This document shows, piece by piece, positions 1 through 8,274 of a DNA stretch of 64,000 bases; within the stretch, counting starts at the first letter, position 1; the number at the start of each line of letters is the position of its first letter. The stretch is from the NCBI GenBank assembly GCA_041488095.1, contig JBGPOP010000003.1, positions 62,001-126,000 of the forward strand, given 5' to 3'. Under the pieces are notes generated by a model. That model searched no databases, was not told the DNA's origin, and was given only the letters and a program-made list of their open reading frames with translations. Source of the DNA: DASYPQ01 sp041488095. GTDB lineage: Bacteria > Planctomycetota > UBA1135 > GCA-002686595. The position numbers were made by a program, and so were the translations under genes.

Positions 1-211
1 TCCCGACCGGGACCGTGTCGCCCTCCTTGGCGCGGATCGCGACGATCCTTCCGGCCGCGGGCGCGGGCACTTCGACCGTCGCCTTGTCGGTCATCACCTC
101 CACGATGGACTGGTGCTCCTTGACCTGGTCGCCGACCTTGACGAGCCACTTGACGATCTCGCCTTCGGCGATGCCTTCGCCGATGTCGGGCAGCTTGAAC
201 TCGATGGCCAT
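1..211 (-). CDS. Dihydrolipoamide acyltransferase (E2), N-terminal lipoyl domain, cut by window edge
   Basis: Only the first 70 residues are in the window. They form a lipoyl domain: the start MAIEFKLPDIGEG is typical of E2 proteins, and the lipoylated lysine sits in the VMTDKATVEVPAP turn (family DKA motif). E2 carries acyl groups on lipoate between E1 and E3 of a 2-oxoacid dehydrogenase complex in the cytoplasm. The gene starts with ATG 31 bases after the E1beta stop, so it is the third gene of an E1alpha-E1beta-E2 operon. The catalytic core lies outside the window, so the substrate class rests on the E1 genes. Confidence 0.93.
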   Translation of the reverse strand, partial: MAIEFKLPDIGEGIAEGEIVKWLVKVGDQVKEHQSIVEVMTDKATVEVPAPAAGRIVAIRAKEGDTVPVG

Positions 212-242
212 GCGTCAGTCTCCAGTGGGCTCCCGAGGACCT

Positions 243-1217
243 CTAGAACCCGTGGACGTGCTCGATCGCGTCGAGCACGCGCCGGTCGTCGGGGATGTAG
301 TGGTGCTCGAGCGTGTTCGGGAAAGGCGTGTCGAAGCCGGTGACGCGCGCGATCGGGGCTTCCATGTACTCGATCGCGTTCTCGGCGATCAGCGCGCTGA
401 TCTCGCCGCCGAAGCCGCAGAAACGCGGCGCTTCGTGGACGACGACGACGCGGCCGGTGGTCTTGGCGGCCTCGAGCACGCCCTCCTCGTCGAGCGGGAG
501 CAGGGTGCGCAGGTCGACGACGAGGCATTCGATGCCCTTCGACGCGGCCTGCTCGGCGGCCTTGGTGCACACCGGGACCATCGCGCCGTAGCAGAAGACG
601 GTGACGTGCTTGCCCTCGCGCACGGTGCGCAGCGTCGAGAGCGACACGGTGTACTTGCCCTCGGGCACCTCGGCCTTCGTCGAACGGTAGAGAGCCTTCG
701 GCTCGAGGAAGATCACCGGGTCGGGATCGTCGATCGACGCGAGCAGGAGGCCCTTCGCGTCGTACGGCGTCGAGGGGATCACGACCTTCAGGCCCGGCGT
801 GTGGCAGAAGTACGCCTCGCCCGACTGGCTGTGGTACAGGCCGCCGCGGATGCCGCCGCCGTAGGGCGTTCGGATCACGAGCGGAGCGCTGTACTGTCCA
901 CCCGAGCGGTAGCGCAGCTTCGCGGCCTCGCTGACGATCTGGTCGAAGGCCGGGTAGATGAAGTCCTGGAACTGGATCTCGGCGACGGGCTTCAAGCCGT
1001 TGACCGCCATGCCGATCGCGGTGCCGACGATGCCGTCCTCGGATAGGGGCGTATCGAAGCAGCGCTTCTCCCCGAACTCCTTGGTCAGGCCTTCGGTGGC
1101 GAGGAAGACGCCGCCCTTGGGCCCGACGTCCTCGCCGAAGACGACGACGTTCGGGTCGGTGCGCATCGCCGTCTTGAGGGCGTCGTTGACGGCTTGGACG
1201 AGGGTGAAGGTGGGCAT
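243..1217 (-). CDS. 2-oxoacid dehydrogenase E1 component, beta subunit (branched-chain type)
   Basis: This 324-residue protein is a full-length E1beta subunit, which with E1alpha decarboxylates a 2-oxoacid using thiamine diphosphate. Visible family features are FGEDVG near residue 27, DTPLSEDGIVGTAIGMA (residues 55-71), FQDFIYPAFDQI, RTPYGGGIRGGLYHSQS and the C-terminal transketolase domain with VVHEAPRFCGFGGEI. The start ATG at 1217 follows a clear AGGAG ribosome binding site. A much longer open frame extends upstream through E1alpha but has no family homology there, so it is read-through and not a fusion. The gene lies 23 bases behind E1alpha and is surely co-transcribed with it. Confidence 0.95.
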   Translation of the reverse strand: MPTFTLVQAVNDALKTAMRTDPNVVVFGEDVGPKGGVFLATEGLTKEFGEKRCFDTPLSEDGIVGTAIGMAVNGLKPVAEIQFQDFIYPAFDQIVSEAAKLRYRSGGQYSAPLVIRTPYGGGIRGGLYHSQSGEAYFCHTPGLKVVIPSTPYDAKGLLLASIDDPDPVIFLEPKALYRSTKAEVPEGKYTVSLSTLRTVREGKHVTVFCYGAMVPVCTKAAEQAASKGIECLVVDLRTLLPLDEEGVLEAAKTTGRVVVVHEAPRFCGFGGEISALIAENAIEYMEAPIARVTGFDTPFPNTLEHHYIPDDRRVLDAIEHVHGF

Positions 1218-1240
1218 GGTGGTTTCGCTCTCGGCTCCTC

Positions 1241-2368
1241 CTAGAGCGGGAACTTCCCGCCTCCCGCCTCCGCCTCGCCTCTGCGGCGGGACAAGTCGAA
1301 CAGGGATTCGCCCTGCTTGCGCAGGTGCGGCGGAAGGTCGGCGTACACGTCGCTGAAGATCGTCTCGAGCCCCGGACGCGGCGTCGCTTGCGCGACACGC
1401 GCGGCCTCGTTGACCTCCTCGTTCGCCTCGGCGAGGAGCTTCTCGCGCAGCGATTCGCTCCACAGCTTCTTCTTGCCGAGGAAGCGCTCGAAGCGCTGGA
1501 TCGGATCCCGGCGCTCCCACTCCGCGAGCGTCTCCTTGGGCACGTACCGGGTCGGATCGTCGGAGGTCGAGTGCCCGCCCATGCGGTACGTGACCGCTTC
1601 GATCAGGGTCGGCCCCTTCCCCGAGCGCGCGCGGTCGGCTGCTTCGAGCACGGATTGGCGCACCGCGAGGACGTCGTTGCCGTCGACGCGCACGCCGGGC
1701 ATGCCGTAGGCGACGGCCTTGATCGCGTAGGTCTCCGACGCGGTCTGCTCCTCGGCCGGGCAGGAGATCGCCCAGCCGTTGTTCTGGCACAGGAACACGA
1801 CCGGCGCCTTCCACACGCCGGCGAAGTTCAATCCGGAGTGGAAGCCGAGACTCGATGTGCCGCCGTCGCCGAAGCTCGCCAGAACGACGTCGTCTCCGCC
1901 GCGATACTTGACCGCGTAGGCCGCTCCGACCGCCTGCGGAATCTGCGTGCCGATCGGCGAACTGATCGAGAAGAAGTGGATCGGCTGCGCAGGCGGGGCG
2001 AAGCTGAAGTGCACCGGCATCTGGCGGCCGCGCGCCGTGTCGAGCGCGTCGCCGTACATGTTGTGCATCATGTCGAGCACCGAAACGCCGTGGTACAGCG
2101 CCATCCCGAAGTCGCGGTAGCTCGGGAAGAACCAGTCGGTCTTGCGCAGCGCGCTCGCGGCGCCGATCTGGGTCCCCTCGATGCCCTTGTTGGGGATCGA
2201 GAAGCCGATGCGGCCCGAACGCTGGAGCTTCATGCACGTGTCGTCGAAGACGCGCGTGCGCAGCATCGTGCGGTAGCAGTGCAGGAGCTCCGCGTCGCTC
2301 ATGCCCGGGTCGTGCCCGTTGACGCCGCCGTCGGGCTCGATGACGGTCAGCAGCTGCGTGGTAGTCAT
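1241..2368 (-). CDS. 2-oxoacid dehydrogenase E1 component, alpha subunit (branched-chain type)
   Basis: The 375-residue protein carries the thiamine diphosphate motif, GDG at 167-169 through NN at 196-197, and the phosphorylation-loop-like stretch YRMGGHSTSDDPTRY. The HSTSDD form is usual in branched-chain 2-oxoacid dehydrogenases, as is the SIPNKGIEGTQIG region near residue 57; this favours branched-chain substrates over pyruvate, though substrate is inferred. It makes the active E1 heterotetramer with the next gene. Its ATG at 2368 overlaps the stop of the DNA methyltransferase gene in an ATGA, so translation is likely coupled to that gene. Confidence 0.94.
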   Translation of the reverse strand: MTTTQLLTVIEPDGGVNGHDPGMSDAELLHCYRTMLRTRVFDDTCMKLQRSGRIGFSIPNKGIEGTQIGAASALRKTDWFFPSYRDFGMALYHGVSVLDMMHNMYGDALDTARGRQMPVHFSFAPPAQPIHFFSISSPIGTQIPQAVGAAYAVKYRGGDDVVLASFGDGGTSSLGFHSGLNFAGVWKAPVVFLCQNNGWAISCPAEEQTASETYAIKAVAYGMPGVRVDGNDVLAVRQSVLEAADRARSGKGPTLIEAVTYRMGGHSTSDDPTRYVPKETLAEWERRDPIQRFERFLGKKKLWSESLREKLLAEANEEVNEAARVAQATPRPGLETIFSDVYADLPPHLRKQGESLFDLSRRRGEAEAGGGKFPL

Positions 2369-3285
2369 GTTCCGGAAGTTCCGTTCCGTTCCGGACCAGT
2401 GTAACTCCCCCCCGACAGCTTTCCGAGGGAGTGGAGGTCCTCGCAGCCGTGGATCGCCGGTACGGCCAACGCAAGCCTCTCGAGCATGACCTCGATCGCC
2501 TCAGGGTTGATGTCGACGAGCACGCAGTCTCTGCCGTTTCGGACCGCAGCTTCACCGAACGATCCGCTGCCCGCGAAGAAATCGAGCAGCCGATCGCCCG
2601 GGTTCGAGTGCACCCGCACGATCCTCTCGAGGATCCCGAGCGGCTTCTGCGTCGGATAGCCCGTCTTCTCGCGGCCGTTCGTGGGCACGATCGTGTGCCA
2701 CCACGTGTCCGTCGGGGTCTTTCCGCGCGCCGCCTTCTCCGCGCCGACGAGACCCGGCGCCATGTACGGGATCCGGTCCACCTCGTCGAGGCGGAAGGTG
2801 TAGTGGTCGGGATCCTTCGCGTACCAGAGGATGTTGTCGTGCTTGGGGGACCAGCGCTTCGTCGCGCGCGCGCCGTAGTCGTAGGCCCAGATGATCTCGT
2901 TGATGAACGACTCGCGGCCGAAGATCCCGTCGAGGAGCACCTTGCAGTAGTGCGCCTCGCGGTAGTCGATGTGGAGGAAGAAGCTCCCCGTCCGCTTCAG
3001 GACGCGGTGCGCTTCCTCCAACCTCGGCTCGAGGAAAGCCAGGTAGTCGTCGAAGGCATCGCCGAATGCCTTGCTCCCGACCCGAACGGTCCTGTAGCGC
3101 CGGCCCTTGAACCCCGTCCTGTCGCCCGACTCGTCGCGAACCGCCTTGATCTGCGTGCGGGTCTGGTTCTTCCCCGTGTTGAACGGCGGATCGATGTAGA
3201 TGAGGTCGAACGAGCCGCCATCCAGCCGACGGAGCACCTCCAGGTTGTCCGCGCAGTGGATCTCGAGCTTCGGCGACAAGCTCAC
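2365..3285 (-). CDS. Orphan DNA methyltransferase (N6-adenine or N4-cytosine, beta-type motif order)
   Basis: This 306-residue protein methylates DNA with S-adenosylmethionine. The catalytic motif DPPFNTG (32-38) comes before the AdoMet-binding FAGSGS (237-242), and a TQKP motif lies at 212-215, the order of the beta class (N6_N4_Mtase family, as in CcrM and YhdJ). No restriction enzyme is nearby, so it is probably solitary. I chose the GTG start at 3285 because it overlaps the lipA stop as GTGA and fits the family N-terminus (LEIHCADNLEVL); the longer open frame upstream is the shadow of lipA. Its stop overlaps the E1alpha start as ATGA, so it is locked into this operon on both sides. Target sequence cannot be read from the protein. 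Confidence 0.9.
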   Translation of the reverse strand: MSLSPKLEIHCADNLEVLRRLDGGSFDLIYIDPPFNTGKNQTRTQIKAVRDESGDRTGFKGRRYRTVRVGSKAFGDAFDDYLAFLEPRLEEAHRVLKRTGSFFLHIDYREAHYCKVLLDGIFGRESFINEIIWAYDYGARATKRWSPKHDNILWYAKDPDHYTFRLDEVDRIPYMAPGLVGAEKAARGKTPTDTWWHTIVPTNGREKTGYPTQKPLGILERIVRVHSNPGDRLLDFFAGSGSFGEAAVRNGRDCVLVDINPEAIEVMLERLALAVPAIHGCEDLHSLGKLSGGSYTGPERNGTSGT

Positions 3286-4232
3286 CTCGCCTGCGAATCC
3301 CTCTGCGCGCGCCGCTGGCGGACGAGACGGCCCGCGAAGAACTCGCCGGCCTTGTAGGACGAGCGCACGAGCGGGCCGGAGGCGACGTAGAGGAACCCCA
3401 TCTCGCGCCCTAACCGTCCGAGCTCGTCGAAGCATTCGGGCGCCGCGTACTCGCGCACCGGCGCGTGCTTCGGGCTCGGGCGCAAGTACTGGCCCAGCGT
3501 GAGGAAGTCGACGCCCGCTTCGCGCAGCCTCTTCATCGCGTCGAGGATCTCGTCCTGCGTCTCGCCCAGGCCCAGCATGATCGAGGACTTCGTGAAGACG
3601 TCCGGGTCGCAGCGCTTGGCGCCGCGGAGCGTCTCGAGCGAGCGCTCGAACGAGCAGCGCGGGTCGCGGATCTTGCGCTGGAGGCGATCGACGACCTCCA
3701 CGTTGTGCGCGAGGACGTCGGGACGGCCTTCCATGAGCACGATGAGATCGGTGCCCTGGTAGTCGGGGATCAACGTCTCGACCACGGTCTTCGGCGAACG
3801 CGCTCGGATCGCGCGGATGCAGGCCGCGAAATGGGACGCTCCCCCGTCGGGCAGGTCGTCGCGGTCGACGCTCGTGACCACGACGTAGCCGACCTTCATC
3901 GCCGCGATCGCGACGCCGACGTGCTCGGGTTCCTCCGGGTCCGGCGGAGGCGCCTGCGTCACCGTCTTGACCGCGCAGAAGCGGCACCTCCGGGTGCATT
4001 CGTCGCCGAGAACCATCAGCGTCATCGTCGCGTGCTCGCCCTTCCAGCATTCGCCGATGTTCGGGCAGCGCGCCTCCTCGCACACGGTGTGCAGGCCGAG
4101 CTCGCGCGCGAGCGTCTTCAGGCGCGCGTAGCCCTCGCCTCCAGGCAGCGGGACCTTCAGCCAGGCGGGCTTGGGAGCGCGCGGCGGGCGCGGGCCGGGG
4201 TCGACCGGGTTCGATCGGGGAGGAGCTTGCAT
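3282..4232 (-). CDS. lipA: Lipoyl synthase
   Basis: LipA inserts two sulfurs into protein-bound octanoate to make lipoate. The 316-residue protein has both expected iron-sulfur motifs: the auxiliary cluster ligands C51, C56 and C62 in CEEARCPNIGECW and the radical SAM ligands C79, C83 and C86 in CTRRCRFC. The C-terminal RSSYKAGEF supplies the conserved serine that binds the auxiliary cluster. The ATG at 4232 gives the usual length; an upstream in-frame start at 4286 would add 18 residues without homology. Its product is needed to lipoylate the E2 encoded three genes downstream, so the operon makes functional sense. The upstream region is shared with the divergent marR gene. Confidence 0.95.
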   Translation of the reverse strand: MQAPPRSNPVDPGPRPPRAPKPAWLKVPLPGGEGYARLKTLARELGLHTVCEEARCPNIGECWKGEHATMTLMVLGDECTRRCRFCAVKTVTQAPPPDPEEPEHVGVAIAAMKVGYVVVTSVDRDDLPDGGASHFAACIRAIRARSPKTVVETLIPDYQGTDLIVLMEGRPDVLAHNVEVVDRLQRKIRDPRCSFERSLETLRGAKRCDPDVFTKSSIMLGLGETQDEILDAMKRLREAGVDFLTLGQYLRPSPKHAPVREYAAPECFDELGRLGREMGFLYVASGPLVRSSYKAGEFFAGRLVRQRRAQRDSQAR

Positions 4233-4340
4233 GGTCTCGCGAGAAGGCGCAGGGGCGAGCCTACCACAGGCCCGTGCACCCCTCATCCCTCCTCCGGGGG
4301 CCCACTTCCCCGGCCGGGCACGGCCCGACCGGAAGGGAAT

Positions 4341-4387
4341 CCGATTTATTGTTGATATCTAAACCATTGATATGTAGACATATTGCC
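4341..4387. promoter_or_regulatory. AT-rich divergent control region with palindromic operator candidate
   Basis: A 47-base AT-rich block stands out in GC-rich surroundings between lipA and marR. It contains the 6-2-6 perfect inverted repeat ATATGTAGACATAT at 4370-4383 and a nearby second element with TTGATATC (4352-4359); TTGATAT occurs twice, at 4352 and 4368. MarR dimers typically bind such palindromes next to their own gene. The repeat ends five bases before the marR ATG and there is no Shine-Dalgarno sequence between, so bound protein would block both transcription and any start here. Operator function is inferred. Confidence 0.55.
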
Positions 4388-4879
4388 ATGAGGACCCGAC
4401 GACCTGCCCCCGGACCGCGCTACCAGGCGCTGGTCCAACTGCTGCACACGGCCGAGACGCTCTGGAACGCCAGCCGCGTGCTCTTCGCGCGCTGGGACCT
4501 CAGCCCCAGCGTCTTCAACATCCTCTACCTCCTCCACGAGCAGCCGCGCGGGCTGACGCAAGTCGAGCTCAGCCGCCAGCTGCTCATGCACCGCTCCAAC
4601 GTCACCGGGCTGATCGACCGGATGGAGACGCGCGGCCTGGTCAAGCGCCACGACGCGCCGGGCGACCGCCGGGCCTACCGCGTGGCCTCGAGCGCCGGCG
4701 GCGCGCGGCTGATGCGGGAGATCCTGCCCGTCTACTACCAGGTGGCCGAGGAGGTCTGGGGCCGGCTGTCCCTCGATCGCACGAACCGGCTCGTGGACGA
4801 GCTGACGGAAGTGTGCGCGCGGGCCGAGCGGACGGCGTCGGGGATGACCCCGCAGACGGCTGCAAAGGAAGGCGCCTGA
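4388..4879 (+). CDS. MarR-family transcriptional regulator
   Basis: The 163-residue protein has the MarR winged helix: LTQVELSRQLLMHRSNVTGLIDRMETRGLVKR (about residues 58-89) is helix-turn-helix plus recognition helix, followed by the wing DAPGDRRAYRV. Flanking helices would form the dimer interface. ATG 4388 is chosen because it is the first start after the AT-rich operator; upstream extension would run through that operator. No ribosome binding site is visible, so leaderless translation is possible. Its stop is one base before the radical SAM gene, so it probably regulates that operon and itself. The ligand is unknown. Confidence 0.88.
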   Translation: MRTRRPAPGPRYQALVQLLHTAETLWNASRVLFARWDLSPSVFNILYLLHEQPRGLTQVELSRQLLMHRSNVTGLIDRMETRGLVKRHDAPGDRRAYRVASSAGGARLMREILPVYYQVAEEVWGRLSLDRTNRLVDELTEVCARAERTASGMTPQTAAKEGA

Positions 4880-4880
4880 G

Positions 4881-6275
4881 ATGAAGATCCTCCTCATCGC
4901 ACCCTCGAGCGGGAAGTGGCGGAGTCTGGGCCGCGCACGCCTCTTCAACGGGCGCACCTTCCGCTTCTCCCTGCTCAGTCTCCTGAGCGTGGCGGCGGAG
5001 ACGCCGCCGGGGGAGGAGGTGCAGCTCGTGGACGAGCAGATCGAGGACGTCCCGTGGAACGCGGCGGTGGACCTCGTGGGCATCACCTGCATGACGGCGG
5101 CGGCGCCGCGCGCCTATTGGATCGCGGCCTGGTTCCGGAAACGCGGCGTGCCGGTCGTGCTGGGAGGAATGCACCCGACGCTGTATCCGGAAGAGGCCGT
5201 GCAGCACGCCGATGCCATCGTCGTGGGCGACGCCGAGGGCGTGTGGAAGCGCGTCGTGGCCGACGCCCGGGCCGGGCGCATGCAGGGCGTCTACCAGAAT
5301 GCGGCGCCGCCCGAGCTGAACGCCTTGAAACCCTTGCCTCGTCATCTGCTCGCCAGCCAGGGGTATTCGACGGTCCAGGCCGTCCAGGCCACGCGCGGAT
5401 GTCCGCACGGCTGCGATTTCTGCTCGGTGGCTGCGTTCCATGGTCACGCTCTGCGGCGGCGTCCGGTGCCCGAGGTCGTGCGCGAGATTGCGGAGCTGCC
5501 GGGGCGCTTCTTCGTCTTCGTCGACGACAACCTGATTGCGGATCGCGGCTACGCCCGACAGCTTCTCCGGGCGCTGCTCCCGCTCGGGAAGCGATGGATA
5601 ACGCAAGCCACCTTGAACATGGCGGATGATCCTGAGTTCGTGCGACTGGCTGCGGATGCCGGTTGCATCGGTGTCTTCGTGGGGATGGAGACCTTCAGCA
5701 ACGTGAACCTCCGCAAGGTGAAGAAGAACTGCAACCGGGTCGAGAAGTACCGCGAGGCGATTCGTTGCCTGCATCGGCACGGGATCGGGATCGAGGCCGG
5801 AATCATGCTGGGCTTCCCCGATGATCGGCCGCAAGTCTTCGAGCGGACGTTGCGGCTGCTGGACGATCTGGAGGTGGACGCGATCCTGGTGTCGATCTTC
5901 ACTCCCCTGCCGGGCACACCGCAGTTCGCGGCGATGAAGGACCGGGTGCTCGACCGCAACTGGGAGCACTACGATTTCGACCACGTGGTGTTCGAGCCCT
6001 CGGGCATGTCGGCGGAGGCCCTCCAGGCGGGGCACGCCTGGATCACGCGGGAGTTCTACCGGCCCTGGCGGATCGCGCGCCGCGTCTGGCGACACCTGTT
6101 GCGCCCGCGCGCCTGGGCCTGCCTGCCGTACATGGTGGCCCTGAACGTGGCCTTCTACGGGCGCGTGGTGCGGTGGCACGTTCGTGGCTGGAATCCGGCG
6201 GTCGAAGACGCGCGACAGCGGATCGGAAGTCCGAGCTCGTCCTCGCGCAGGGCTGCGATCGGTCTCAGCCGGTAG
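4881..6275 (+). CDS. B12-binding-domain radical SAM protein
   Basis: The 464-residue protein has an N-terminal cobalamin-binding-type Rossmann domain (about 1-130, with VVLGGMHPTLYPEEA) and a radical SAM domain with the cluster ligands C174, C178 and C181 in CPHGCDFC. There is no DxHxxG motif, as in most class B radical SAM methylases. The C-terminal third is basic with hydrophobic stretches (PYMVALNVAFYG), which may touch membrane. Such enzymes often methylate or rearrange unactivated carbons in lipids, cofactors and natural products. The reaction here is unknown; the adjacent acyltransferase-like gene makes a lipid substrate one guess. It follows marR by one base and is probably controlled by it. 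Confidence 0.85.
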   Translation: MKILLIAPSSGKWRSLGRARLFNGRTFRFSLLSLLSVAAETPPGEEVQLVDEQIEDVPWNAAVDLVGITCMTAAAPRAYWIAAWFRKRGVPVVLGGMHPTLYPEEAVQHADAIVVGDAEGVWKRVVADARAGRMQGVYQNAAPPELNALKPLPRHLLASQGYSTVQAVQATRGCPHGCDFCSVAAFHGHALRRRPVPEVVREIAELPGRFFVFVDDNLIADRGYARQLLRALLPLGKRWITQATLNMADDPEFVRLAADAGCIGVFVGMETFSNVNLRKVKKNCNRVEKYREAIRCLHRHGIGIEAGIMLGFPDDRPQVFERTLRLLDDLEVDAILVSIFTPLPGTPQFAAMKDRVLDRNWEHYDFDHVVFEPSGMSAEALQAGHAWITREFYRPWRIARRVWRHLLRPRAWACLPYMVALNVAFYGRVVRWHVRGWNPAVEDARQRIGSPSSSSRRAAIGLSR

Positions 6276-6365
6276 GAGCCCTCGTCCCCGCAGGACGTCC
6301 TTCTCGATGAGCCCAATCCTGGAGAGCGCGCAGAACACGCGGCGGCCGCCTTGAGCTCCCTCGCG

Positions 6366-8198
6366 ATGAAGCTCCTGCGCCGGGTCGTGCGCGGATTCGC
6401 GCTCGCCATCCTGCGAACGATCTACCGCCTCCGCGTCGCAGGCCTCGAGAACGTGCCCGCTGGCGGAGCGCTGCTCGTCGCGAACCACCTCAGCCACGTC
6501 GACGCGCTGCTCGTCGGCGCGGCGTTGTCGCCCCGAGAGGTGCGGTTCCTCATGCACCGCTCGTACTTCTCGGTGCCGGTCGTCGGCGCCTTCTCCAGGT
6601 GGATGGGCGCGATGCCCGTGGCCGCCGAGGACACGCCCGAGCAGAAGGCCGAATCGCTCGCGCGCGCCGCCGCAGCGGCCGCTGCGGGCGATCTCGTGTG
6701 CATCTTCGCCGAGGGCGGGATCTCCCGCAGCGGGGCGCTCCTGCCCTTCGCGAGGGGCCTCGAGGTGATCGCGCGCGACGCGCGCGTGCCGATCGTGCCC
6801 GTCGCGCTCGACAGGCTCTGGGGCAGCATCTTCAGCTTCTCGGGCGGCCGTTTCTTCTGGAAGCTGCCGCAGCGCATTCCCTATCCGGTCGAGATCTCGC
6901 TCGGCGCGCCGATGCCGAGCGAGAGCGAGCGCTGGCAGGTGCGCGACTCCGTCGCCGAGCTCGTCGCGCGATCGCGCGAGGCGCGGATGCCGCGCATGCG
7001 CTCGCTCGCCTACCGCTTCCTCCGCAGCGCTCGCTGGCACGCCGGGCGGGAGGCGGCCGTCGATTCGTCGGGAAGGCGGCTGACGTTCCGCGCATTTCTC
7101 CGCGAGGCGCTCGTGCTGCGTGCCGTGTTGCGACGCAGAGCCTCGGGCACCGCACGGATCGGCATCCGTCTGTCCCACGGGATCGACGCGGCGCTCGCGC
7201 ACGTGGCTGCTGCGCTGGCCGGACGCGCAACCGTCGCCATGGACATCGCGGAGGACGAGACGGCGGGCGCCGATGAGGTCATTGACCGACTCGAGACGCT
7301 GCGCGCAGAAGCGGCGCTCGCAGACCGGGTTCTGGCCTGGCTGCTCTCCTTCTGCCCCGGACCCCTTCTCGCGCGCCTCCTCGATCCCGTGCGCGACGCG
7401 CGCGAGCCTGCCGCCGCCTTCTTCGCTCGCGGGGAATCGGGCAAACTTCAACCCGTCCTCCTCTCGCACGCGAACCTCGCCTCGAACGCCCAGTCGCTCG
7501 CGCAGATGTTCGGCTTCGGGCCCGGGGAGACCGTTCTCGGCGTGCTGCCGTTCTCGAGCGTGCTCGGCTCGGTCGCAACGCTGTGGATCCCGCTGCTCTC
7601 GGGAGGCCGGGTGGCGTACTGCGAGAACGGAATCGACCCGCGCGCGCTGGGGAAGCTTTGCGCCGAGGAGAAGCCGACCGTGGTGATCGCGACGCCGTCG
7701 TTCTACCGCGTCTGGCTCGAGGTCTGCGCGCCCGCGGATCTCTCGAGCGTGAGCCTGTTCATGTGTGGGGGCGAGCCGCTCGACACGACGCTGGCGCAGG
7801 CTTGGGCCGCCCGTTTCGGCGTCGAGCTGTGCGAGGGCTACGGCTGCACCGAGCTCTCGGCCGTCGTCTCGGTCAACGTGCCCGGGATCGAGAGCCGCGA
7901 CGCGCGGCAAAACGCGAGCAAGCGCGGGACGGTCGGCCGCGCGATCCCGGGGGTCGCGGTTCGCGTCGTCAACCCCGAGAGCTTCGCGACCTTGCCGCCC
8001 GAGCACGAGGGCCTGCTCCTCGCGCGCGGGCCAGGACGCATGCTCGGCTACTTCGGTGACGAGGAGCGGACCGCCGCGGCCTTCCGCGACGGCTGGTTCG
8101 TGACCGGCGACCTGGCGATCCTCGACAAGGACGCGTTCCTCGTCATCACCGGCACACGCTCGGGGGCAACGACCGGTCGCATCACAGAGGCCCCGTAG
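6366..8198 (+). CDS. PlsC acyltransferase / AMP-dependent ligase-like fusion, C-terminally truncated
   Basis: Residues about 25-200 form a PlsC (lysophosphatidate-type) acyltransferase with NHLSHVD (the HX4D motif) and FAEGG in place of the usual FPEG. The rest resembles the acyl-ACP/CoA ligase half of Aas: YGCTE and TGDLA are intact. Two defects stand out. The ATP-loop, normally SGTTGxPKGV, reads ARGESGKLQPVLL and lacks the lysine. The protein stops just after the position where Aas-like proteins continue into the C-terminal domain bearing the catalytic lysine (FLVITG, then unrelated residues). The acyltransferase half may work; the ligase half probably does not. ATG 6366 is chosen; an in-frame TTG lies at 6351. 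The 610-residue length is about 100 short of E. coli Aas. Confidence 0.75.
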   Translation: MKLLRRVVRGFALAILRTIYRLRVAGLENVPAGGALLVANHLSHVDALLVGAALSPREVRFLMHRSYFSVPVVGAFSRWMGAMPVAAEDTPEQKAESLARAAAAAAAGDLVCIFAEGGISRSGALLPFARGLEVIARDARVPIVPVALDRLWGSIFSFSGGRFFWKLPQRIPYPVEISLGAPMPSESERWQVRDSVAELVARSREARMPRMRSLAYRFLRSARWHAGREAAVDSSGRRLTFRAFLREALVLRAVLRRRASGTARIGIRLSHGIDAALAHVAAALAGRATVAMDIAEDETAGADEVIDRLETLRAEAALADRVLAWLLSFCPGPLLARLLDPVRDAREPAAAFFARGESGKLQPVLLSHANLASNAQSLAQMFGFGPGETVLGVLPFSSVLGSVATLWIPLLSGGRVAYCENGIDPRALGKLCAEEKPTVVIATPSFYRVWLEVCAPADLSSVSLFMCGGEPLDTTLAQAWAARFGVELCEGYGCTELSAVVSVNVPGIESRDARQNASKRGTVGRAIPGVAVRVVNPESFATLPPEHEGLLLARGPGRMLGYFGDEERTAAAFRDGWFVTGDLAILDKDAFLVITGTRSGATTGRITEAP

Positions 8199-8274
8199 CA
8201 TCCGTGACGCACAAGAACGATGAAGCGGTTCGCCCTAAGACGCGAGCCAACTTGGGAATGAGGAGGTTGAAGAG

